From Alphaproteobacteria bacterium (lineage in GTDB: Bacteria > Pseudomonadota > Alphaproteobacteria > Sphingomonadales > Sphingomonadaceae): 5,626 bases of DNA. The notes beneath the pieces are model-generated. The model had not been told where the DNA came from. It worked only from the letters and a program-made list of their open reading frames with translations, and ran no database searches. A program made the translations under genes and the position numbers. This document shows, piece by piece, positions 1 through 5,545 of the stretch (the stretch's first letter is position 1; each line of letters opens with the position of its first letter). Where the stretch lies: the NCBI GenBank assembly GCA_028293005.1, contig JAQGLH010000396.1, forward strand, positions 1 to 5,626, given 5' to 3'.

Positions 1-195
1 GAGATAGCGGCCGGCGATGTGGAGCTGGCCCATATGGCTGACGTCGAACAGGCCGGCCGCTTGCCGCGTCCAGCGGTGCTCGGCGATAATCCCTTCATAT
101 TGGACGGGCATCGCATAGCCGGCAAACGGGACCATGCGGCCACCGCGCGCGCGGTGCCACGCATCGAGGGGGAGAATCTTCTCGGCTTCGGCCAT
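1..195 (-). CDS. gcvT: Aminomethyltransferase (glycine cleavage T protein), N-terminal part only
   Basis: T protein of the glycine cleavage system. It takes the aminomethyl group from lipoylated H protein and transfers the one-carbon unit to tetrahydrofolate, releasing ammonia, in the cytosol. Only the first 65 codons are present; the gene runs off the left edge. The product begins [13 protein letters not shown] and contains [12 protein letters not shown] (about residues 22-33) and the run [14 protein letters not shown] (about 44-57), both typical of the GcvT N-terminal folate-binding fold. The ATG at 195-193 was chosen because a GGAGA sequence (204-200) sits just upstream and the family motifs begin soon after. 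A tandem glycine riboswitch 68 bases upstream independently supports the identity and indicates control by glycine. In related bacteria gcvH and gcvP usually follow; they would lie outside this window. Confidence 0.95.
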   Translation of the reverse strand, partial: MAEAEKILPLDAWHRARGGRMVPFAGYAMPVQYEGIIAEHRWTRQAAGLFDVSHMGQLHIAGRYL

Positions 196-231
196 ATCGT
201 CTCCAGCGTCGTCGTCAGCAGCATCGGAACG

Positions 232-248
232 CGGTCCGCGGCGGACCG
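232..248 (-). promoter_or_regulatory. GC-rich hairpin between glycine riboswitch and gcvT, possible expression platform
   Basis: On the minus strand CGGTCC (248-243) and GGACCG (237-232) can form a 6-bp stem around a 5-base loop. It lies after the second aptamer and about 27 bases before the gcvT Shine-Dalgarno sequence. No T-tract follows, so it does not look like a simple intrinsic terminator. The GGACCG arm repeats a hexamer in the 3' part of aptamer 1 (372-367), so the opposite arm could in principle pair with either copy. The hairpin is seen in the sequence; a switching role is inference. Confidence 0.35.
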
Positions 249-263
249 TGTCAATTTCCAATG

Positions 264-452
264 CCCCCTCTGTCGCTGGCCCTGAGAGCTTTCGCGCGCC
301 TAGCGGCGGCTTACCCCTTCGGTGGGATGCTCTCGCATCCGCTTTCCAGAGTGTCTTATGGCCGCGCGGTCCTTCGTACCTGAGAGATTCCGGGGCGGTT
401 GCTCCTTCGGCGGCAGTGGGCCTCGCGGCCCACCACGCTCTCCCGCGCGGTC
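264..452 (-). ncRNA. Tandem glycine riboswitch (two aptamers)
   Basis: Two consecutive glycine aptamers lie in the 5' leader of gcvT. Aptamer 1, read on the minus strand, has P1 arms CCGCGCGG at 450-443 and 369-362, GGGAGAG at 444-438, a hairpin at 433-416 with a GCGA loop, the conserved core GCCGAAGGAGCAA (411-399), and AATCTCTCAGGTA (389-377). Aptamer 2 starts at CTCTGG (351-346), has a hairpin at 340-325 with a GAGA loop, the core ACCGAAGGGGTAA (323-311), then GCTCTCAGG (289-281), and closes with CAGAG (272-268). These are hallmark elements of the known glycine riboswitch. Both accessory hairpins end in GNRA tetraloops. In this family glycine binding usually turns on expression of gcv genes; the direction of control here is inferred. 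Outer boundaries are approximate to a few bases. Confidence 0.95.
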
Positions 453-481
453 ACCCGGCGATGCACGCCGGCGACAGGCCA

Positions 482-510
482 GCTGTGGCGAGCCGCCCTG
501 CCGGAGTCAA
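482..510 (-). promoter_or_regulatory. Possible promoter for the gcv riboswitch transcript
   Basis: TTGACT (510-505, minus strand) matches a sigma-70 type -35 element in five of six positions and lies about 55 bases upstream of the riboswitch, a sensible place for the promoter. The -10 position at about 17 bases spacing reads CACAGC (487-482), a poor match, so only the -35 half has support. The left arm of an inverted repeat (512-527) lies directly upstream of the -35. Confidence 0.25.
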
Positions 511-511
511 T

Positions 512-586
512 TCGTTAAAGCACGATCACCCGGCGCGGGCGCAACCCACGCACCGTTCTTTCGAAAACGCGATCCTGCTTTAACGA
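512..586. repeat. Imperfect 16-position inverted repeat flanking 43 bases
   Basis: TCGTTAAAGCACGATC (512-527) and GATCCTGCTTTAACGA (571-586) are inverted copies matching at 15 of 16 positions: 11 bp outside, one mismatch, then 4 bp. The right arm includes the TAA stop codon (582-580) of the lipoprotein gene, and the left arm abuts the putative gcv -35 element. A smaller hairpin (554-569, CGTTCTTTCGAAAACG) lies in the middle. No T-tract follows on the minus strand, and I see no flanking target-site duplication. It may be an operator pair, an RNA 3'-end structure or the remnant of a small mobile repeat. Confidence 0.55.
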
Positions 587-1263
587 CGAGCGTTGTAAAC
601 GAGCTGCTGGGGCGTGAGCTGGAAGCCGATCAGCAGCTCGAAGCTCGAGCGATTGACCGCCGTGCGAATCTTGGGATCGGACATCGGATCGAGCGCCGCA
701 TCGGCGTCGCCGGGCTTGCGGTCGCGGGTGATCTCGCGGCGAACGTCCTCGGGCAGAGTCGCCGCGGACCGCAGCACCTGGGCACTCGCCGAACCCGACG
801 TGCTCGCGCGAACGGCGCCATCGGCAAAATGGAGCGAGACCCGTCCCACCCGCTTGGAGACGACGTTCGTGCCGCCCTGGACCACGGTCGCGAAATAGGG
901 AAGCACCACGTCGCGCGGCCCACTGGCGTTGCGGCGCTGTGCCTGCACCTCGAACGTCGCGTTCGAGACGATCTGGTCGGTAGTCTCGCTGCAGGTGCTC
1001 CGCACGTTGGTCATCGTCGCCACGACGTCGATCGCGGTCGCGTCTTCGCTCGAGGGCGGGTTGAACAAGGTGACGTCGCCGGTGCCGGCCGGAATGGCGA
1101 CCGCCGGGCAGGCGGACCGAACCACGGTGATGCCGGCGCTCGTCACCTCCCCCGCTTTGGAGCAGCCGACCAGCATCAGCGAAAGCAGCGCGGACCCGAG
1201 CAGGGCCGGCGCAAGCCGGGTGGGTTGGGCCACCTTGGTATCGATGGCGCGGGCGTTGATCAC
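580..1263 (-). CDS. Uncharacterised lipoprotein, 227 residues
   Basis: I do not recognise a named family. The N-terminus is a lipoprotein signal peptide: basic residues, a hydrophobic stretch at about 17-32, and the lipobox LVGC with C34 as the predicted lipidated residue. Ser at +2 fits outer-membrane sorting, so it should be a periplasm-facing outer-membrane lipoprotein. The mature part is about 194 residues, rich in Ala, Val, Ser and Thr, with two more cysteines (C52, C91) that could form a disulphide, and no further membrane segment. The start is GTG at 1263-1261, chosen because GGGGA (1277-1273) lies nine bases upstream. A later GTG (codon 11) would give a more compact signal peptide but has no ribosome binding site. 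It is transcribed away from ispH and towards gcvT, with about 130 bases to the riboswitch. Function unknown; nothing links it to glycine metabolism beyond position. Confidence 0.85.
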   Translation of the reverse strand: MINARAIDTKVAQPTRLAPALLGSALLSLMLVGCSKAGEVTSAGITVVRSACPAVAIPAGTGDVTLFNPPSSEDATAIDVVATMTNVRSTCSETTDQIVSNATFEVQAQRRNASGPRDVVLPYFATVVQGGTNVVSKRVGRVSLHFADGAVRASTSGSASAQVLRSAATLPEDVRREITRDRKPGDADAALDPMSDPKIRTAVNRSSFELLIGFQLTPQQLVYNARR

Positions 1264-1332
1264 AATCTTTCGTCCCCAAACTGAGCGGCGGTGCCCCGCC
1301 CTATGCGACCCGGCGGATCATAGGAAGCGGCT

Positions 1333-1345
1333 TTGCAGGCTGCAA
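1333..1345. promoter_or_regulatory. Short palindrome in the lipoprotein-ispH divergent intergenic region
   Basis: TTGCAG-G-CTGCAA is a perfect 6-bp inverted repeat around one base, lying 67 bases before the ispH start in the 148-base region (1264-1411) between two divergent genes. That position suits an operator, but I cannot name a regulator. No convincing -35/-10 pair is visible for either gene in this region. It could be chance. Confidence 0.25.
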
Positions 1346-1411
1346 GCGATCAGCGGCCGGATCGGCTGTGGTCCGGTGGACGGCGGCGCCCGTTGCGCGT
1401 AGAGACCCGCC

Positions 1412-2359
1412 ATGGCGGAAACCAAGCCTCCCCTCACCCTGCTGATCGCTGCGCCGCGCGGTTTTTGCGCCGGCGTCGACCGTGCGATCCGCATCGTCGA
1501 GCTGGCGATCGAGCGCTACGGACCGCCCGTCTACGTGCGCCATGAAATCGTTCACAACAAGTTCGTCGTCGACGACCTGCGGGCGCGCGGGGCGATCTTC
1601 GTCAAGGAACTCGATGAGGTTCCGGACGGCGTTCCGGTGGTCTTCTCGGCGCATGGTGTGCCCAAGGCGGTGCCCGCCAAGGCGGCAGAACGCGGGCTCG
1701 ACTATCTCGACGCGACCTGCCCGCTGGTCTCGAAGGTCCATCGCCAGGCCGAACGTCACGTCGCGAACCATCGCCACATCTTCTTCATCGGCCATGCCGG
1801 TCATCCCGAGGTGATCGGCACGTTCGGCCAGGTCGAGCCCGACCAGATGACCTTGATCGAGACCGCCGAGCAGGCGGAGACGGTCGCGCCCCCGGCGGCC
1901 GGCGAACTCGCCTACCTGACCCAGACGACGCTTTCGGTCGACGATACGGCCGAAATCGTCGCGATCCTCGAGCGCCGCTTTCCGCACATCCGCAGGCCGG
2001 TCGGCGAGGACATCTGCTATGCGACGTCGAACCGCCAGGCGGCGGTGAAGGAGGTCGCCCGGCGTGCCGATGCCATGCTCGTGATCGGCGCCCCGAACAG
2101 CTCGAATTCGGTCCGGCTGGTCGAGGTCGCCGAGCGCGAGGGCGTCCGTGCGCGGCTGATCGGCCGGGCGAGCGACATCGATCTCGGCTGGCTCTCGGGC
2201 GTGCGCTGCCTGGGGATCACGGCCGGCGCCTCGGCTCCCGAAGTGCTGGTGCGCGAGGTGGTCGATTTTCTCGGCGAGCATTTCGTCATCCGCGAAGAGC
2301 CGGTCGAGGGCGTCGAAGAGAAGATGATCTTCAAGCTTCCGCGCGGGCTCGCGGCCTGA
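1412..2359 (+). CDS. ispH: 4-hydroxy-3-methylbut-2-enyl diphosphate reductase
   Basis: Iron-sulfur enzyme of the last step of the non-mevalonate (MEP) pathway. It converts HMBPP to isopentenyl and dimethylallyl diphosphate in the cytosol. The 315-residue length is normal. The three cluster-binding cysteines are present: C19 in [10 protein letters not shown]103 in DATCPLV and C202 in [10 protein letters not shown]. The substrate-pocket residues are also visible: H48 (EIVHNK), H81 (SAHGV), H131 and E133 (GHAGHPEV), the TQTTLSVDD segment (170-178), S230-S233 (NSSNSVRL) and S274 (TAGASAPE). All match the E. coli enzyme's pattern, so it should be active. The ATG at 1412 has only a weak GAGA upstream, but the family's N-terminus begins here. 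rnhA follows after 10 bases, suggesting one transcript. In many alphaproteobacteria thrB (homoserine kinase) stands between these two genes; it is absent here. Confidence 0.98.
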   Translation: MAETKPPLTLLIAAPRGFCAGVDRAIRIVELAIERYGPPVYVRHEIVHNKFVVDDLRARGAIFVKELDEVPDGVPVVFSAHGVPKAVPAKAAERGLDYLDATCPLVSKVHRQAERHVANHRHIFFIGHAGHPEVIGTFGQVEPDQMTLIETAEQAETVAPPAAGELAYLTQTTLSVDDTAEIVAILERRFPHIRRPVGEDICYATSNRQAAVKEVARRADAMLVIGAPNSSNSVRLVEVAEREGVRARLIGRASDIDLGWLSGVRCLGITAGASAPEVLVREVVDFLGEHFVIREEPVEGVEEKMIFKLPRGLAA

Positions 2360-2369
2360 TTTCCAGACG

Positions 2370-2819
2370 ATGGCTGAAGTCGAAATCTTCACCGATGGCG
2401 CGTGCAAGGGCAATCCGGGTCCGGGCGGCTGGGGCGCGATCATCCGCTCGGGGGCGCGTGAGCGCGAGCTGTCGGGCGGCGAAACGCTGACGACCAACAA
2501 CCGGATGGAGTTGATGGCCGCGATCCGTGCGCTCGAAGCGCTCAAGCGGCCGTGCCGGATCACGCTGACCACCGACAGCATCTATGTTCGCGACGGCATC
2601 ACCAAATGGATCCACGCCTGGCAGCGGAACGGCTGGCGCACCGCCGACAAGAAGCCGGTGAAGAATGCCGAATTGTGGCAGGAGCTGCTCGAGGCGGCAC
2701 GGCCGCACCAGATCGACTGGCAGTGGGTCAAGGGCCATGCCGGGCATCCGGAGAACGACCGCGCGGACCGCCTCGCCTGCGATGCAGCGGCTCAGTTCGC
2801 GAAGCGCCCCGCAAGATAA
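2370..2819 (+). CDS. rnhA: Ribonuclease HI
   Basis: Cytosolic endonuclease that cuts the RNA strand of RNA-DNA hybrids, removing R-loops and helping clear primers. It is 149 residues, the usual bacterial size. The full catalytic set is present: D9 ([11 protein letters not shown]), E47 (NNRMELMA), D69 (TTDSIYV), H123 ([10 protein letters not shown]) and D133 (DRADRLA), matching D10, E48, D70, H124 and D134 of E. coli. The basic handle region [16 protein letters not shown] (84-99) is also present. The ATG at 2370 lies 10 bases after the ispH stop without a clear Shine-Dalgarno, so translation may be coupled to ispH. The last 28 bases overlap the 3' end of the convergent dehydrogenase gene. No intrinsic terminator is visible after the stop. 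Confidence 0.98.
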   Translation: MAEVEIFTDGACKGNPGPGGWGAIIRSGARERELSGGETLTTNNRMELMAAIRALEALKRPCRITLTTDSIYVRDGITKWIHAWQRNGWRTADKKPVKNAELWQELLEAARPHQIDWQWVKGHAGHPENDRADRLACDAAAQFAKRPAR

Positions 2820-3910
2820 GGCGAGGGATCGATGTGGCGGACCATCGGGTCCGGCGCCACGCGCAACAGCAGACCGGCGGCCAGCTTCCCGGCGGCCGGT
2901 GCGGTCTGGATCCCGAACCCGCCCTGCCCTGCGCACCAGAAGAAGCCGGGCTGCTCGTCCGCATAGCCATAGACCGGAAGCCGGTCCGGAGCGAAGCTCC
3001 TCAGCCCGGCCCATTTATGCTCGACCCGCTCGATCCTCCAGTCGACGACGCGTTCGAGGCTATCGATGGCGAGCGCCACATCATAATCCTCCGCCGCCGC
3101 GTCGCAGGGCGGACACGGCGTCTCGTCGTGCGGGCTGAGCCACAGCCGGCCCGCCTCCGGCTTGAAATAAAAATGGCCGAGCGCATCGATCACCAGCGGA
3201 AGGTCCGCGGGTGCCGGCGGATCGACCCTCAACTGCGCGATCGTCCGCCGATAGGGCTGGATGCCGATCGGCCGCAGTCCCGCCATCGCCGCCACGGCAT
3301 CGGCCCACGCACCGGCGGCATTGACGATCACGTCCGCCTCGACCGGCCCCTGCCGGGTCGCGAGGCACCAGCCATCGCCGCATCGCTCGATTCCCGTCAC
3401 CGCCGCGTCGACGATCAGCTCCGCGCCCTGCCTGCGGGCGACTCTCAGATAGGCGCCGTGAAGCGCCGCGACGTCGATGTCGGTGCAGCTCGGTTCCGAA
3501 AGCCCCTTGCTCCAGCCCGGCCTCAGTCCTGGGATGCGATGCTCGAGAGCGGCACGGTCGAGCCATTCGAGCACCACCCCCGACGACGCGAAATCGCGGC
3601 ACATCGCGTCGAGCACCGCTTCCTGCCCGGCCTCGGCGAGCGAGATCGCGCCGCGCGGGTTCAGGAATGAGCGATCGTAAAAAGCGGCGGGCGGAGTGCG
3701 CAGGAACGGCCCCGACGCGCTGGTGAGCGGCTGGACCAGTGGACCACCGTAGCTTTCCGACCAGAAGGCTGCCGAACGGCCGGTCGAATGATAGCCGGGC
3801 TGCGCTTCGGCCTCGATCAGCAGCAGCGAGGCGCGCCCGCCGATTTCGGCGGCCAAGCTCGCGCCGGCCATGCCGGCACCGACGATTGCGATGTCATATC
3901 GCCCGATCAT
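2792..3910 (-). CDS. FAD-dependent D-amino-acid dehydrogenase, D-arginine dehydrogenase (DauA)-like
   Basis: A 372-residue flavoprotein of the D-amino-acid oxidase (DAO) superfamily. The N-terminus has the dinucleotide-binding motif [10 protein letters not shown] (11-20) followed by the acidic strand end LLLIEAE (29-35). Next come [13 protein letters not shown] (36-48), [14 protein letters not shown] (143-156), [12 protein letters not shown] (194-205), the IQPYRRT segment (217-223), FYFKPEAG (247-254), HKWAGLRSF (298-306) and the C-terminal FAD motif GQGGFGIQT (328-336). From memory these blocks closely resemble Pseudomonas aeruginosa D-arginine dehydrogenase, including the substrate-loop His (H41) and the Tyr and Arg of the active site (Y248, R304). 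The likely reaction is oxidative deamination of a D-amino acid to a 2-oxo acid and ammonia; the true substrate is uncertain. No signal peptide is seen. The ATG at 3910-3908 lacks a clear ribosome binding site but directly precedes the FAD-binding strand. The gene stands alone, divergent from cpaA. Confidence 0.88.
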   Translation of the reverse strand: MIGRYDIAIVGAGMAGASLAAEIGGRASLLLIEAEAQPGYHSTGRSAAFWSESYGGPLVQPLTSASGPFLRTPPAAFYDRSFLNPRGAISLAEAGQEAVLDAMCRDFASSGVVLEWLDRAALEHRIPGLRPGWSKGLSEPSCTDIDVAALHGAYLRVARRQGAELIVDAAVTGIERCGDGWCLATRQGPVEADVIVNAAGAWADAVAAMAGLRPIGIQPYRRTIAQLRVDPPAPADLPLVIDALGHFYFKPEAGRLWLSPHDETPCPPCDAAAEDYDVALAIDSLERVVDWRIERVEHKWAGLRSFAPDRLPVYGYADEQPGFFWCAGQGGFGIQTAPAAGKLAAGLLLRVAPDPMVRHIDPSPYLAGRFAN

Positions 3911-3949
3911 CGGGGGCAGCGCGCCCGCGCAGCAAAAACCGCACCTCGG

Positions 3950-3963
3950 TTAATCGCATTTAA
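3950..3963. promoter_or_regulatory. CtrA-like paired TTAA motif upstream of the cpa operon
   Basis: TTAA (3950-3953) and TTAA (3960-3963) are six bases apart, and on the minus strand the first half reads TTAACC. The classical CtrA box is TTAA-N7-TTAA, so this is one base short in spacing. It lies in a locally AT-rich patch (about 3950-3990) in an otherwise GC-rich window, between the divergent dehydrogenase and cpaA. CtrA control of pilus genes is known in Caulobacter; its action here is inference. Confidence 0.3.
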
Positions 3964-3973
3964 TTTCATGGGC

Positions 3974-4020
3974 CATGGTTACGTTTTTGAAAGCAACGGC
4001 GTCTACAGACGTAAACCATG
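3974..4020 (+). promoter_or_regulatory. Inverted repeat enclosing the cpaA start codon
   Basis: CATGGTTACG (3974-3983) and CGTAAACCATG (4010-4020) are inverted copies differing by one bulged A, separated by 26 bases. In a transcript starting upstream they could form a 10-bp stem that includes the cpaA ATG (4018-4020). No Shine-Dalgarno precedes that ATG. A role in limiting cpaA translation is inference. Confidence 0.35.
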
Positions 4021-4488
4021 TTGGGGCATTTCGCTGAAATTCTGGTCGGCATTCTCGCCGTTTTGATCCTTGTCGCGGCAGCGTGGGATGTGCGTACGCG
4101 CACCATTCCCAATTCGCTCAACGCGGCGATCGCCTTGCTCGCCATCCCCTTCTGGTGGGCCTCGGGTCTCGATTTCTGGCCGGATGCGGCCATTCAGATC
4201 GGCATCGCGCTCGCCGTGCTCGGCCTGTTCACAATCGCTTTCGCGTACGGCGCGATGGGCGGCGGCGACGTCAAGATGGTCGCCGGGCTTGCCTTGTGGC
4301 TGCCACCCGGCGCGGTGGTGATGCTGCTGGTCATCATGTCGCTCGCGGGCGGGGTTCTGACGGCCGTGATGTTGGTGCGGCATCGCCTCACCAAAGCTCA
4401 ACATCAACTCGAGATTCCTTACGGGGTCGCGATCGCCATGGCCGGGTTTTGGCTAATTGGCGAACGTTTTCTTAACCAATTTGCGTGA
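4018..4488 (+). CDS. cpaA: Prepilin peptidase of the Flp/Tad pilus system (CpaA/TadV)
   Basis: Inner-membrane aspartic protease (A24 family) that removes the leader of Flp pilin and pseudopilin precursors before pilus assembly. The protein has 156 residues and several hydrophobic segments, roughly 5-22, 33-48, 59-78, 98-119 and 134-149. The catalytic pair is visible: D24 in WDVRTRTIPN and D84 in the GxGD-type motif MGGGDVKM. The C-terminal IPYGVAIA is typical of CpaA. The short length, lacking the methyltransferase domain of PilD-type enzymes, fits TadV/CpaA. The ATG at 4018 has no Shine-Dalgarno and sits inside an inverted repeat, but any later start would shorten the first membrane segment or lose D24. 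cpaB follows on the same strand, consistent with one operon. No pilin gene lies immediately upstream, where Caulobacter has pilA. Confidence 0.95.
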   Translation: MLGHFAEILVGILAVLILVAAAWDVRTRTIPNSLNAAIALLAIPFWWASGLDFWPDAAIQIGIALAVLGLFTIAFAYGAMGGGDVKMVAGLALWLPPGAVVMLLVIMSLAGGVLTAVMLVRHRLTKAQHQLEIPYGVAIAMAGFWLIGERFLNQFA

Positions 4489-4519
4489 TGGGTGATCCCG
4501 GGTTTCACTCGGACCCAAC

Positions 4520-4525
4520 AGGAGG
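4520..4525 (+). promoter_or_regulatory. Strong ribosome binding site of cpaB
   Basis: AGGAGG is a perfect Shine-Dalgarno core ending 11 bases before the ATG at 4537. It decides the start of cpaB: the same frame is open from a GTG at 4492, but that start would place this site inside the coding region and add 15 non-hydrophobic residues before the membrane anchor. Confidence 0.8.
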
Positions 4526-4536
4526 CGACTGGCGTC

Positions 4537-5544
4537 ATGGATGTTAAAAAGCTCGTGCTACTGATTGGCGCGCTCGTGATCGCGGCGGTTACCGCCGTGA
4601 TGGCGAAAAACATGTTCAGCGGGGCCAGCGCTCCTCAGGTCCAGGCGGCGGCCGCCGTACCGGCGGGTCCCGAAGTCCTGGTCGCGACACGGTCGCTCCC
4701 GGTTGGGACGATCATCGACGCCGAGGCGCTACGCTTTCAGGTTTGGCCGAAAGGCCTCGTCCAGCCCGCTTATTATATCAAAGGCGAAGGCAATGGCGAT
4801 CCCAGCGCCCTGATCGGCACCGTCGTGCGCAATGAAATCACCGCCGGCCAGCCAGTGACCCAGGGTGCGTTGATCAAGCCGGGCGAGCGCGGCTTCCTCG
4901 CTGCGGCGCTTGGGCCGGGGATGCGGGCGATCACCGTCCCGGTGTCCAACACCAGCGGTGTCGCCGGCTTCGTATTTCCGGGCGACCGGGTCGACATGGT
5001 GCTGACCCAGGAAGTCCGGGGCGGCGGCGAAGGCCCTGCCCTCAAGGTCTCCGAGACGATCCTGCGCAACATCCGCGTGCTCGCCACCGACCAGCGTACC
5101 AGCGCTGCCGGCGAAGACGGCAAGCCGGAAGTGCGCAACACCGCCTCGGTCACCCTCGAGGCAACCCCGAAGATCGCCGAAAAGATTGCCGTCGCGCAGA
5201 CCATCGGTCAGCTGTCGCTGTCGCTGCGTTCGATCGCGGACAACACCGCCGAGCTGGAGCGCGCGATCGCCGCCGGCGAGGTCGAGGTCCCGAAGAGCGA
5301 CGACCCGAACGCCGAGAAGCGCATGCTGCTCGCGATCGCCAACAAGCCGATCGACACCGGCACCACCTTCACCGTCGGCGGAGACGTCTCGCGCTACCAG
5401 CGCCGGACCGTCCCCCCGCAGACCAGGCAAGGCGGGGCCGGCCCATCCATAGACCCAACCGGCATCCCTGGCGTCGTCACCGGACCAGTCGTCCGTGTCG
5501 CCCGTGGCAATGCCGTCACCATCGTTCCGCTGGGAGCCAAGTAA
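4537..5544 (+). CDS. cpaB: Flp pilus assembly protein CpaB (RcpC family)
   Basis: Periplasmic component of the Tad pilus machine, thought to work with the CpaC secretin at the outer membrane. The 335-residue product starts MDVKKLVLLIGALVIAAV, with a signal-anchor helix at about 5-23. A SAF domain follows at about 46-113 (EVLVATRSLPVGTII, then RNEITAGQPVTQGAL). The RcpC/CpaB domain spans about 128-235, with AITVPVSNTSGVAGFVFPGD, where the FPGDRVDM motif is typical, and VTLEATPKIAEKIAVAQTIG. The C-terminus is Gly/Pro-rich, then ends VRVARGNAVTIVPLG, a common CpaB ending. The gene lies 48 bases after cpaA and ends with TAA one base before the next ATG, so tight co-expression with cpaC is expected. 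Nothing looks truncated. Confidence 0.96.
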   Translation: MDVKKLVLLIGALVIAAVTAVMAKNMFSGASAPQVQAAAAVPAGPEVLVATRSLPVGTIIDAEALRFQVWPKGLVQPAYYIKGEGNGDPSALIGTVVRNEITAGQPVTQGALIKPGERGFLAAALGPGMRAITVPVSNTSGVAGFVFPGDRVDMVLTQEVRGGGEGPALKVSETILRNIRVLATDQRTSAAGEDGKPEVRNTASVTLEATPKIAEKIAVAQTIGQLSLSLRSIADNTAELERAIAAGEVEVPKSDDPNAEKRMLLAIANKPIDTGTTFTVGGDVSRYQRRTVPPQTRQGGAGPSIDPTGIPGVVTGPVVRVARGNAVTIVPLGAK

Positions 5545-5545
5545 G

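Noticed and set aside
554..569. Small hairpin CGTTCTTTCGAAAACG after the lipoprotein gene as a terminator
   Set aside because: The stem is short, contains a wobble pair and has no T-tract on the minus strand.
1231..1233. GTG at codon 11 as the lipoprotein start
   Set aside because: It would give a neat signal peptide, but no ribosome binding site precedes it, whereas GGGGA precedes the GTG at 1263. It remains a possible alternative.
322..1284. A 320-codon open frame on the plus strand across the riboswitch and the lipoprotein gene
   Set aside because: It crosses a structured RNA and runs antisense to a gene with a clear signal peptide and lipobox. Its product is Arg/Gly/His-rich without domains.
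1301..2581. A long open frame (about 426 codons) on the minus strand opposite ispH and rnhA
   Set aside because: It lies antisense to two genes with complete catalytic residues, its product has no recognisable motif and is Arg/Asp-rich low-complexity, as expected from stop-poor antisense frames in GC-rich DNA.
2838..2853. Hairpin CGGACC-ATCG-GGTCCG just after rnhA as an intrinsic terminator
   Set aside because: The stem is only 6 bp and no T-tract follows. It lies within the coding region of the convergent gene, so chance is sufficient.
2552..3670. A 372-codon plus-strand frame crossing the end of rnhA and the dehydrogenase
   Set aside because: It is antisense to a well-motifed FAD enzyme and out of frame with rnhA; the translation shows no fold-like pattern.
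4492..4536. GTG at 4492 as the start of cpaB
   Set aside because: The AGGAGG at 4520-4525 points to the ATG at 4537, and the signal-anchor helix begins directly after it.
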